Source: an uncultured Candidatus Saccharibacteria bacterium
Lineage (GTDB): Bacteria; Patescibacteriota; Saccharimonadia; Saccharimonadales; Saccharimonadaceae
Assembly: GCA_916049555.1 (NCBI GenBank)
Contig: CAJZIB010000036.1
Span: 1-7,666, forward strand
DNA: 7,666 bases
Direction of reading: 5' to 3'
The notes beneath the pieces are model-generated. The model did not search any database, had not been told where the DNA came from, and worked only from the letters and a program-made list of their open reading frames with translations. The stretch's first letter is position 1. Every line of letters begins with the position of its first letter. Position numbers and translations under genes: made by a program. Shown here piece after piece: positions 1 through 6,370 of this stretch.

Positions 1-1466
1 GGCAACACCACACTCTGCACGCCAATTCGTCCCACCCCGAACTGATCCACAGTTGGAATCGACTGCACTTCCCCCTCAAGATTTGTCGCCACATCAATCA
101 GTGTTCGCACCTCCGCCATTGTAATATTCGTTTTAACATTATTTCCCAATGAGTCAATCAAGCGAATCACTTTCGTTGGTTTCGTTAAAAGCCCCATTGA
201 AAATGCCTTATTTTTTATCGCATTAAAAATTCTTTGCTGATTAATTTCCCTATCAAAATTACTCCTCGAAAGCCCAAAATCTCCCCCATTATCACATCCA
301 GCATTTCTCGCCCGCGCCAGTTTCAAAGCCTTATCCCCATCGAGTCCATAATTCATTCCCCGCGGCAAATCAAGATGCTGACACGTATCATGAATTCCAT
401 TTTCATCATCAGCATAAACATCTACATCGATCCCACCAAGCTCATCGACAACCGTTCTTAAAGCACTCCAGTCAAGCGCCATATAATAATGCAAGCTCAA
501 TCCCGTGATCTCTGAAATCTTTCGTGCAAAATAACGTGAAGCCTGATCCTTGTTGTTCTTGTACTCATTTAATGCACACATATAAGTTGCATTAATCTTC
601 CCTTGCGTCCCCACTACACAATTCATTGCGTCTCCGCCAGGCACCGTATAATTCACCCATAAATCTCTTGGGATACTAAAAATCTTTGAAGTCTTCTTAT
701 CCTGGTCAATCGATGCCACAAGAATCGAATCAGTCAAAAGTCCTCCACCGTGTCCTTCTGCATCCTCAGAAGTTCCAAAAATCAACACATTGGTCAAATT
801 ATTTTCATCACGCGCCAGTTCCGTACCGATAAGAATATCCATAGGATTTCCCTTGAAGACGTTTGCCGTATGTGATAAGAGCATGTACCCAAAAATCGCT
901 ACAGAGATCATCAACACAATAATCAGACTCAGCACAATAATCACGATCTTCGTCCAAAGCGGTACTCTCGTTTCCGACTTATCTTTTTCCCCCGCTCTCT
1001 TCGACTTGCGCTTAATTTTCTTCCGATCTTTCTTCAGTTGTTTCTCTAACTGCGCCGTCGCACTAGCCTTCTTCTTTAATAAATCAGCTTTTTCATTTCC
1101 GGTTTCATTTTTTTGACCTTCGATCTCAGATTCTCTTGAAATCTCAGACTCTCTTAAATTATCCTCCACCCCCCTCTCAGAGCTATCATCCATCTTCTCT
1201 AAAGCCTCATCCAATACATCTGAGCCTTCTTCCAGCTTCCCCTCAAATTTTTCCTCTTCAGCTTTCAATAAAGACTCTGCCACCTTTTCTGCAGTATTTT
1301 CTTCCCGCAAAACAACATTCTCCTGCAAGTTTTTATCATCCCGCAAAACAACATTCTCCTGCAAGTTTTTATCATCTTGCAAAAAATCATCACTCTTCTT
1401 TTCGACGACCTTTATTACCTTTGTTCTGCTTGTTTTTTTCGAATGCTTAGTTTTTCTTTTTGGCAT
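1..1466 (-). CDS. LytR-CpsA-Psr (LCP) family cell-wall glycopolymer transferase, C-terminus cut by window edge
   Basis: LCP enzymes move undecaprenyl-phosphate-linked glycopolymers onto peptidoglycan outside the membrane. Reading from ATG at 1466 gives 488 whole codons with no stop. Residues 1-165 are a hydrophilic, Lys/Glu-rich cytoplasmic region, 171-196 one membrane helix, and about 222 onward the LCP domain. Seen motifs are LTDSILVASID (243-253), FSIPRDLW (263-270, with R267 and D268), KINATY (290-295), VVDELGGIDVDV (339-350), LARAR (383-387) and FDREINQQR (404-412); these match the family's polyprenyl-phosphate and metal-binding positions. The usual RQQ reads NQQ. Four cysteines (283, 297, 362, 391) lie in the extracytoplasmic domain. 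The start is supported by GGAGG 7 bases upstream and by the basic MPKRKTK beginning. The N-terminal extension is longer than usual and holds a perfect 12-residue tandem repeat. The gene is divergent from the ABC operon. Family assignment is very secure; the exact polymer cannot be told. Confidence 0.93.
   Translation of the reverse strand, partial: MPKRKTKHSKKTSRTKVIKVVEKKSDDFLQDDKNLQENVVLRDDKNLQENVVLREENTAEKVAESLLKAEEEKFEGKLEEGSDVLDEALEKMDDSSERGVEDNLRESEISRESEIEGQKNETGNEKADLLKKKASATAQLEKQLKKDRKKIKRKSKRAGEKDKSETRVPLWTKIVIIVLSLIIVLMISVAIFGYMLLSHTANVFKGNPMDILIGTELARDENNLTNVLIFGTSEDAEGHGGGLLTDSILVASIDQDKKTSKIFSIPRDLWVNYTVPGGDAMNCVVGTQGKINATYMCALNEYKNNKDQASRYFARKISEITGLSLHYYMALDWSALRTVVDELGGIDVDVYADDENGIHDTCQHLDLPRGMNYGLDGDKALKLARARNAGCDNGGDFGLSRSNFDREINQQRIFNAIKNKAFSMGLLTKPTKVIRLIDSLGNNVKTNITMAEVRTLIDVATNLEGEVQSIPTVDQFGVGRIGVQSVVL
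1303..1376 (-). repeat. Two perfect 36-bp tandem copies inside the LCP gene
   Basis: Copies at 1304-1339 and 1340-1375 are identical; identity extends one base on each side. They encode DDKNLQENVVLR twice (residues 31-42 and 43-54). A degenerate partial copy (DDFLQ, residues 26-30) precedes them. The unit is 12 codons, so copy-number change would keep the reading frame. It lies in the disordered cytoplasmic N-terminus. A weaker 18-bp repeat at 1123-1157 encodes ESEISR/ESEIEG in the same region. Confidence 0.95.
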
Positions 1467-1473
1467 CGACCTT

Positions 1474-1478
1474 CCTCC
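1474..1478 (-). promoter_or_regulatory. Shine-Dalgarno of the LCP gene
   Basis: The minus strand reads GGAGG 7 bases before the ATG at 1466. This is the only textbook ribosome binding site at an operon start in the window, and it decides the LCP start codon. Confidence 0.8.
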
Positions 1479-1493
1479 ACTTTTTCTTTAATA

Positions 1494-1502
1494 ATTCTAC
1501 CA
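1494..1502 (-). promoter_or_regulatory. Extended -10 promoter element of the LCP gene
   Basis: The minus strand reads TGG followed by TAGAAT (hexamer 1499-1494), a one-mismatch -10 box with the TGn extension. The expected transcript start is near 1487, giving a leader of about 20 bases that contains the GGAGG. No convincing -35 box is visible. The element sits back to back with the plus-strand promoter at 1529-1537, so the two polymerase footprints would overlap. Confidence 0.55.
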
Positions 1503-1528
1503 CATAAACCCCTAGTTTTTCTCCTGCA

Positions 1529-1537
1529 TGCTATAAT
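1529..1537 (+). promoter_or_regulatory. Extended -10 promoter element of the ABC operon, probably leaderless
   Basis: TGC followed by a perfect TATAAT (1532-1537) ends 8 bases before the ATG at 1546. With normal spacing transcription would begin at about 1544-1546, essentially on the start codon. No Shine-Dalgarno lies between box and ATG. A -35 box is not evident, as often with extended -10 promoters. Confidence 0.6.
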
Positions 1538-1545
1538 AAAATTAC

Positions 1546-2973
1546 ATGAGTCCAAAGGGTAATACTAGAAAAGATAGTTCACTTTTAATTGAACTAAAAA
1601 ACATCACACGCAGCTTCGGTTATGGAGAAGCTGAATCTTTTGCCTTAAACGATTTTAATCTTGAAGTCAAACCAGGCGAATTTATTATGATCATGGGACC
1701 TTCCGGTTGTGGTAAGACTACCCTCTTAAATATCCTCGGGCTTCTCGATTTTCCAACTTCCGGCAGCTACTATCTCGACGGTGAACGCACCACACATTTT
1801 TCCAAATCACGCCAGGCTCACATCCGTGCACAAAAAATTGGCTTCATCTTCCAGGACTTCAACCTTATCCCAAAGATGACCATCCTAGAAAATGTCTCTC
1901 TTCCGCTCGTTTATGCCGGCGTTCCAAAAACCAAGCGTCTAGTCCGTTCCTCAAAAATGCTTTCTTACCTCAATATGCAAGAACGCGAATATTATTATCC
2001 CTACCAGCTCTCTGGTGGTCAAAAACAACGCGTCGCCATTGCTCGCGCCCTCGTTTCCTCCCCTGAGATCATCCTTGCCGATGAGCCTACCGGCAACCTC
2101 GATAGTCGAAACGCCTATCTTGTTATGGAAGAATTACGTCGCATCCATTCCGAAGGTAATACCATCATCATGGTTACCCATAACCCAAATCTCACCACCT
2201 ATGCCACCCGTGTGATCCATATGCTAGATGGCCGCATCGCCACTGATATTAAAACCGTTGCCGACGAAGATCTCCCAGAACGCATTAAGGTTAATTTCCA
2301 TTCTAAGAAATCTTCAGGAAGGGATAATCAGCCAATAGAAAAAGAAATTCCAGAAGCAAATCAGAACATCGACAAAAACGATGTTATGGACCAAGTAGAA
2401 TCTGAAAACGATTCCAAAGCAGAAACCATCCCAGTTATTCGTCCAATCAAGCCCGTTGGCTCAAAATATACCGGTGAAGCCCCAATGGCTCCAAAGAATC
2501 CTGTAGAAAAAATCGACGAACCCGAAGAAGATTACGTGGAATACAGTAACCACATAGATCTTAAACCAATCTTTGTTGATACCGAGAAAAAATATAAAGA
2601 AAACCTGCAATCAAAAGAATTACTTACACAGACAAAAGATTTAGTAAAAATTGCAGACAGCAAACAAAAGTCATCCGCCGAGATTTCCAGCAAATCAACA
2701 TCATATTCATCTTATGACTCAAAATCGCTCAGCTATAAGTTCCCAGAAACTACCGCCATTTCAGTAGAAAAATCCGACGACAAAGACTTCAAGGATAAAA
2801 AATCGACCTTCCCCATTGTCTCCTCTAGTTCAACTGATAGCTCAGTTCGCATCATCAAAAAACCGACTTCTCTCTTAGAGCTTGAGAATTCTAGTGTCGT
2901 CAAAAAGAAATCCAAGTCAAAAACTAAATTAAATAAAAGCAATAAAAAACAAGCGAAAGGACGCCGTAAATAA
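1546..2973 (+). CDS. ABC transporter ATP-binding protein (MacB/LolD-like) with long disordered C-terminal tail
   Basis: This is the cytoplasmic ATPase that powers the permease encoded next. The nucleotide-binding domain spans about residues 14-240 with every catalytic motif intact: Walker A GPSGCGKTT (51-59), Q-loop Q103, signature LSGGQ (155-159), Walker B IILADE (175-180, catalytic E180), D-loop NLD (184-186) and switch H212. Its sequence style (GLLDFPTSGSYYLDG, ADEPTGNLDS) is that of the MacB/LolD/FtsE group. Relatives usually end near 220-260 residues; this protein continues to 475. The extra part is hydrophilic, has a Pro-rich stretch (about 295-320) and a Ser-rich stretch (about 376-435), and ends in a very basic run (453-475). 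No known domain is recognised in the tail. It overlaps the permease by one base (TAATG), which implies translational coupling. Pairing and ATPase role are secure; substrate and tail function are unknown. Confidence 0.92.
   Translation: MSPKGNTRKDSSLLIELKNITRSFGYGEAESFALNDFNLEVKPGEFIMIMGPSGCGKTTLLNILGLLDFPTSGSYYLDGERTTHFSKSRQAHIRAQKIGFIFQDFNLIPKMTILENVSLPLVYAGVPKTKRLVRSSKMLSYLNMQEREYYYPYQLSGGQKQRVAIARALVSSPEIILADEPTGNLDSRNAYLVMEELRRIHSEGNTIIMVTHNPNLTTYATRVIHMLDGRIATDIKTVADEDLPERIKVNFHSKKSSGRDNQPIEKEIPEANQNIDKNDVMDQVESENDSKAETIPVIRPIKPVGSKYTGEAPMAPKNPVEKIDEPEEDYVEYSNHIDLKPIFVDTEKKYKENLQSKELLTQTKDLVKIADSKQKSSAEISSKSTSYSSYDSKSLSYKFPETTAISVEKSDDKDFKDKKSTFPIVSSSSTDSSVRIIKKPTSLLELENSSVVKKKSKSKTKLNKSNKKQAKGRRK
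2956..2961 (+). promoter_or_regulatory. Probable ribosome binding site of the permease gene
   Basis: AAAGGA lies 11 bases before the ATG at 2973, inside the end of the ATPase gene. Together with the overlapping stop and start (TAATG) it supports translation of the permease by re-initiation or coupling. Confidence 0.45.
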
Positions 2974-4193
2974 TGTCATTACTTCTCCGCACTAATTTTG
3001 AGATTGCTAAAAACTCTCTCAAAAAACACAAGTTTCGCAGCATCTTCACCTGCCTCGGTATTTCTATCGGTATCGCTAGTATTATCCTAATCTTAAGCCT
3101 CGCTGGCAGTATCTCGCAACTTATTTCTGATCAGGTTAAGTCTCTCAACCAAGGACTGATCCTCGTCCGTCCAGCCCATTCAAAAAACGATCTAAGTGGT
3201 ATTATCGACGAATTAACAAACACTAATCATTTTAATAACTCTAATTTATCAATTGAAGATGTCGAAAAAATTCGCGAATCCGATGACAATATTGCTTATG
3301 TCTCACCAATTGCTGTACTTCACGAAACCATCACTGGTGATCACGTTGTAGATTCCGCCGCCATTTTAGCCACCAATCCAGACCTTAAATCTATCCTAAA
3401 GCTCGAACTCAAATCCGGAAATTTCATTCAGGATAATAATCTAAAGTCCGCCGTCATCGGTCATTCCCTCGCTCTACAACTCTTCGGTTCCAGCGAACCA
3501 ATTGGTAAAACTTTTTCTTTCGCCGGTCATAAATTCATCATCATCGGCACCCTTCAGAAAATCGAAAATCCCGTCAACTTCAATGGTGTTGATTTTGATC
3601 AAACCGTCATCGTTGACTTTGACCAAATCAAATCCCTCAATCCTCAAATCCAACAAATCAACATTACCGTCAAAGACAATCAAAATATTCAAGATACCGC
3701 AAACAAAATCAATAAAACTCTCGCCGACCTCAAAGGATCATCAGGTAGTTTTACAGTCAATCACGGTAACAATATCTCCCACCCTATCAGTAATTTCTAT
3801 AGAATCATCTCCCTTATGCTCGCCATTATCGCCGGTATTTCCCTCTTTATTGGCGGTATCAGTATCATGAATCTTATGCTCGTATCCGTTACTGAACGTA
3901 CCCACGAGATTGGCATCAGAAAAGCCATTGGCGCCACTAACACTCACATCTTCCTTCAATTCCTCTTCGAAAGTATTATCCTCGTCTTCATCGGCTGCAT
4001 CGGTGGTTTCATCCTCGGCTACCTAATCGCCATCTTCAGTTCCACCTTTACCCCATTTAAACCCTTCATCAGCCTTGAAATTTGTCTTGTCGCCATCTAT
4101 TTTGCAATTATTACCGGCATAGTTTTTGGTCTCTTCCCAGCCTTTAAAGCCTCTCGCCAAAAACCAATTGATTCCCTCAAATTCTCAAGCTAA
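2973..4193 (+). CDS. MacB/FtsX-type ABC transporter permease
   Basis: This is the membrane partner of the ATPase just upstream. The 406-residue protein has the MacB layout: a basic cytoplasmic start, helix 1 (about 24-48), a large extracytoplasmic domain (about 50-272, MacB_PCD-like, with the typical GKTFSFAGHKFIIIGTL region at 178-194), then three helices (about 277-304, 332-356 and 367-390) forming the FtsX domain. The conserved loop GGISIMNLMLVSVTERTHEIG continues into IRKAIGA (294-321), and the end reads LFPAFKASRQKPIDSLK (387-403), both family hallmarks. Such systems export peptides, lipoproteins or antibiotics by a mechanotransmission mechanism, or govern cell-wall hydrolases. No membrane-fusion adaptor is encoded in the window, so a complete MacAB pump is not shown. 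The last codons and the stop are repeated downstream. Confidence 0.9.
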   Translation: MSLLLRTNFEIAKNSLKKHKFRSIFTCLGISIGIASIILILSLAGSISQLISDQVKSLNQGLILVRPAHSKNDLSGIIDELTNTNHFNNSNLSIEDVEKIRESDDNIAYVSPIAVLHETITGDHVVDSAAILATNPDLKSILKLELKSGNFIQDNNLKSAVIGHSLALQLFGSSEPIGKTFSFAGHKFIIIGTLQKIENPVNFNGVDFDQTVIVDFDQIKSLNPQIQQINITVKDNQNIQDTANKINKTLADLKGSSGSFTVNHGNNISHPISNFYRIISLMLAIIAGISLFIGGISIMNLMLVSVTERTHEIGIRKAIGATNTHIFLQFLFESIILVFIGCIGGFILGYLIAIFSSTFTPFKPFISLEICLVAIYFAIITGIVFGLFPAFKASRQKPIDSLKFSS

Positions 4194-4272
4194 GATCCCC
4201 TTATATTTTGTGAATCCCTCAAATTCTCAAGCTAAGATACCCTCATAATTCCCTCAAATTCTCAAGCTAGAT
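4173..4272 (+). repeat. Decaying tandem array of the permease 3' end
   Basis: A 24-base core containing TCCCTCAAATTCTCAAGCTA followed by AGAT occurs at 4173-4196 (the last codons SLKFSS and the TAA), again at 4215-4238, and a third time at 4250-4272 with one A missing after CTA. Copies 1 and 2 are 42 bases apart and in the same frame, so a second TAA falls at 4233-4235; copy 3 follows 35 bases later and is out of frame. The spacers also resemble each other (GATCCCCTTATA and GATACCCTCATA). A further 12-base match (CTTATATTTTGT) is at 4200-4211 and 4316-4327. It forms no evident hairpin. Confidence 0.9.
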
Positions 4273-4344
4273 AAAATTACTTACCCAAAAACCAAACACC
4301 ATTAAGTCAATCGCTCTTATATTTTGTTTTTTAATAAAAAATAC

Positions 4345-4350
4345 TATAAT
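4345..4350 (+). promoter_or_regulatory. -10 promoter element of tsaD, probably leaderless
   Basis: A perfect TATAAT ends 6 bases before the ATG at 4357, so the normal +1 position falls on the A of the start codon. A weak -35-like TTGTTT is at 4324-4329 with a 15-base AT-rich spacer. No Shine-Dalgarno is present. The box also argues against the longer TTG start at 4324, which would lie upstream of the promoter. Confidence 0.65.
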
Positions 4351-4356
4351 CATCCT

Positions 4357-5478
4357 ATGAGAATTTTGGGAATCGAATCGTCCTGTGACGAAACCGCTAT
4401 TTCGATCGTCGAAGATGGTCATAAAATTCTGAGTAATGTTGTGGTTTCTCAGATCGATATTTTTGCTGCTTATGGCGGCGTCATACCTGAAATTGCCGCT
4501 CGCTCTCACCTAGAAGTCATCATGCCAGTCCTCCACCAAGCTTTCAAAGAAGCCGGTCTTCAAACTAAAAACCATACAAAATCCAAAGCTCTCGACGATT
4601 GGTCCAAAATCGACGCTATCGCTGTCACCCATACCCCAGGTCTCCTCGGATCCCTTCTTGTCGGAACCCTTACCGCCCGCACCCTTGCCATTCTACATCA
4701 TAAACCACTCTATGCAGTTCATCACCTCAAGTCTCATATTTATGCCAACTGGCTAGATAAACAAACCTCAAAATCAGATTCAAAAACTACCCCGGAATTT
4801 CCACTCATTTCCCTCATTATCTCAGGCGGACATACCCAAATCATCAAAATGCCAACTCACCAACAATTTGAAATCATCGGCACCACCAAAGACGACGCAG
4901 TCGGTGAGTGTTTTGATAAAGTCGCCAAAATTCTAGGTCTCCCCTATCCCGGCGGGCCATCCATCACTAAAACCGCAGCAAACGGAGATCCAACACGCTA
5001 CACCTTTCCTCATCCAATGTCTGGTAGTCTAGACTTTTCATTCTCAGGCCTAAAAACTGCCGTACTGAGAGAGGTACAAAAAGCTGTCAATCAGCCAATT
5101 TCCTTTCCCTCATCAAAGTTAGCCGAGCTTCTCAATCCACAACAAAAAGCTGACTTCGCTGCCTCTTTTGAACAAACTGCCACCGATATTCTAATCGAGA
5201 AAATCAAACTTGCCCTAAGACAAAATCCCGAGACCAAAACTCTCATCATTGCCGGCGGCGTCTCTGCCAATCAACGTCTTCGCCATGATTTAACAAAATT
5301 CATTGAACAACAAAATTCCAAGCTGAGTACAAAAATTAAACTCTTCTTCCCAGAACCACATTTCTCTGGCGACAATGGTGCCATGGTTGCCTCAGCAGCA
5401 TATTACGAAATTCTCTCGAATGTCCCGCCTACCGACCCCTATACTTTAAACATACTTCCGCGCTCTATTATTAAATAA
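4357..5478 (+). CDS. tsaD: tRNA N6-threonylcarbamoyladenosine transferase TsaD
   Basis: TsaD transfers the threonylcarbamoyl group from threonylcarbamoyl-AMP to A37 of ANN-reading tRNAs, working in the cytoplasm with TsaB and TsaE. The 373-residue protein shows the whole family pattern: MRILGIESSCDETAIS at the start, TPGLLGSLLVG (93-103), the metal-binding H123xxxH127 in VHHLKSH, LIISGGHT (153-160), DDAVGECFDKVAKILGLPYP (179-198), FSFSGLKTAV (227-236), IAGGVSANQRLR (298-309) and FSGDNGAMVA (336-345) with the metal ligand D339. The usual GPGL reads TPGL. Frame analysis also allows an upstream TTG start at 4324; ATG 4357 was chosen because it gives the canonical N-terminus and sits at the expected transcription start. 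It has its own promoter and is separated from the permease by 163 bases of repeats. Length and motifs are normal; an intact essential-type gene. Confidence 0.97.
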   Translation: MRILGIESSCDETAISIVEDGHKILSNVVVSQIDIFAAYGGVIPEIAARSHLEVIMPVLHQAFKEAGLQTKNHTKSKALDDWSKIDAIAVTHTPGLLGSLLVGTLTARTLAILHHKPLYAVHHLKSHIYANWLDKQTSKSDSKTTPEFPLISLIISGGHTQIIKMPTHQQFEIIGTTKDDAVGECFDKVAKILGLPYPGGPSITKTAANGDPTRYTFPHPMSGSLDFSFSGLKTAVLREVQKAVNQPISFPSSKLAELLNPQQKADFAASFEQTATDILIEKIKLALRQNPETKTLIIAGGVSANQRLRHDLTKFIEQQNSKLSTKIKLFFPEPHFSGDNGAMVASAAYYEILSNVPPTDPYTLNILPRSIIK

Positions 5479-5548
5479 TTAAGCAAATCGCCCCCCTCTT
5501 TCCCGTTCTATTTCTAATCCATTTTTCTAATACAAAAACTTTTTGATG

Positions 5549-5554
5549 TACAAT
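5549..5554 (+). promoter_or_regulatory. Possible -10 element of the Nudix gene, probably leaderless
   Basis: TACAAT (one mismatch) ends 9 bases before the ATG at 5564. No Shine-Dalgarno and no convincing -35 are visible. If it is real, the in-frame ATG at 5546 and TTG at 5543 lie upstream of the transcript and cannot be starts. Alternatively tsaD read-through supplies the message. Confidence 0.4.
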
Positions 5555-5563
5555 AAAAATATT

Positions 5564-6184
5564 ATGCAAAATGATTTATATACTGGACTTACAAAATCTG
5601 AGATTAAGAAAATTGATCAAACATTTTTTATAATTAATAATTCCTATTTTAAAAACCAGCTAGAAAATCAAACTTTACATAATTCCCTCCCGACCGAGTT
5701 TCATCAACAAACCGAAGAAAAACCCATCCGTCGTGACACTGCAAGGTGTATCATGCTAAATTCTAACCATGAAATCTGCCTACTTTACTCCAGAGCAAAA
5801 GATTACTTTGCAATTCCAGGCGGGGGTATCGAGCCAGATGAAACCCTTCTCCAAGCCGTGAATCGTGAAATCCTCGAAGAAACCGGATACACCATAGACA
5901 ACATCAAACCGCTCGGTAAAATTTATGAAGAACGCAATAACCGTATCACAAATACTTATTTCTTTTATGCTTCCCCACTCACAAAATCCGAAACCCATTA
6001 CATGCAAGACGAACTTGAGGAGGACTACCAACTAGTCTGGTTACCCGTAGAACAAGCCATCAAAAATTTCGAAACTCGTTTCCAAGATCTCAAAAACCAC
6101 CAATTCCCTTCCTATAAAGGCAGCTTTATTAATGTTCGAAACCTAGAAGCCCTCAAATATTTTCATCAAGAGACCAATTTTTAA
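5564..6184 (+). CDS. Nudix hydrolase
   Basis: Nudix enzymes cleave nucleoside diphosphates linked to another group, using Mg2+ held by the Nudix box. The box is perfect at residues 87-109 (GGIEPDETLLQAVNREILEETGY), fitting Gx5Ex7REUxEExGU with R101, E102, E105 and E106 present. The strand before it reads ICLLYSRAKDYFAIPGG (71-87), typical of the fold. The 206-residue protein carries about 55 N-terminal residues before the Nudix domain (LTKSEIKKIDQTFFIINNSYFK and beyond) that I do not recognise, and a charged C-terminal part with VWLPVEQA (158-165), the usual end of the domain. ATG 5564 is preferred for its promoter spacing; ATG 5546 would add six residues. It lies 85 bases after tsaD with no terminator between, so co-transcription is possible. 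The substrate cannot be inferred. Confidence 0.9.
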   Translation: MQNDLYTGLTKSEIKKIDQTFFIINNSYFKNQLENQTLHNSLPTEFHQQTEEKPIRRDTARCIMLNSNHEICLLYSRAKDYFAIPGGGIEPDETLLQAVNREILEETGYTIDNIKPLGKIYEERNNRITNTYFFYASPLTKSETHYMQDELEEDYQLVWLPVEQAIKNFETRFQDLKNHQFPSYKGSFINVRNLEALKYFHQETNF

Positions 6185-6190
6185 TCAAAA

Positions 6191-6300
6191 ACAAGACCGA
6201 AGACTCTACATGAAAAGGTTTCGCTGTCCTAAAAAATCTCAAATCACAACAAGGCTGAAGCCTCTACACAAAGAAGTGTCGCTACTCTAAACAATTTAAA
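6191..6300 (+). repeat. Imperfect ~58-bp direct repeat between Nudix and FemAB genes
   Basis: ACAAGACCGAAGACTCTACA (6191-6210) returns as ACAAGGCTGAAGCCTCTACA (6249-6268), 58 bases on. The match continues patchily through TCGCT and CTAAA in both copies. A truncated third start (ACAAGACCC) is at 6302-6310. The second copy could form two tiny hairpins (AGGC-TGAA-GCCT and ACAC-AAAGAA-GTGT). No reading frame with coding character is seen in this 186-base gap. It may be a decayed intergenic repeat family or a small structured RNA; I cannot decide. Confidence 0.7.
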
Positions 6301-6354
6301 AACAAGACCCCGCGACAAGGTACCTGAGCTTTTTTACCTCTATCTCTAAAGTAG

Positions 6355-6363
6355 TGATATAAT
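6355..6363 (+). promoter_or_regulatory. Extended -10 promoter element of the FemAB gene, probably leaderless
   Basis: TGA followed by a perfect TATAAT (6358-6363) ends 7 bases before the ATG at 6371, so transcription should start within a base or so of the start codon. There is no Shine-Dalgarno. A clear -35 is lacking. Confidence 0.6.
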
Positions 6364-6370
6364 TATTCTA

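Noticed and set aside
1136..1450. Plus-strand open frame with repeated PAKQHSPASFYH peptide
   Set aside because: It is the opposite strand of the LCP N-terminal coding region; the repeat is the shadow of the 36-bp duplication, and the LCP frame has clear family motifs.
4173..4272. CRISPR-like array
   Set aside because: Only three copies, the first is coding, spacers are 11-18 bases and similar to each other, and there are no cas genes.
4324..4356. TTG start adding 11 residues to TsaD
   Set aside because: It would lie upstream of the TATAAT box and adds residues before the canonical MRILGIESSCDET start.
5546..5563. ATG 5546 (or TTG 5543) as the Nudix start
   Set aside because: The likely -10 box lies inside this stretch; kept only as an alternative because the promoter is not certain.
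6319..6340. AGGTACCT followed by a T run as a terminator after the Nudix gene
   Set aside because: The possible stem (GGTA/TACC) is too short and the T run lies within the loop, not after the stem.
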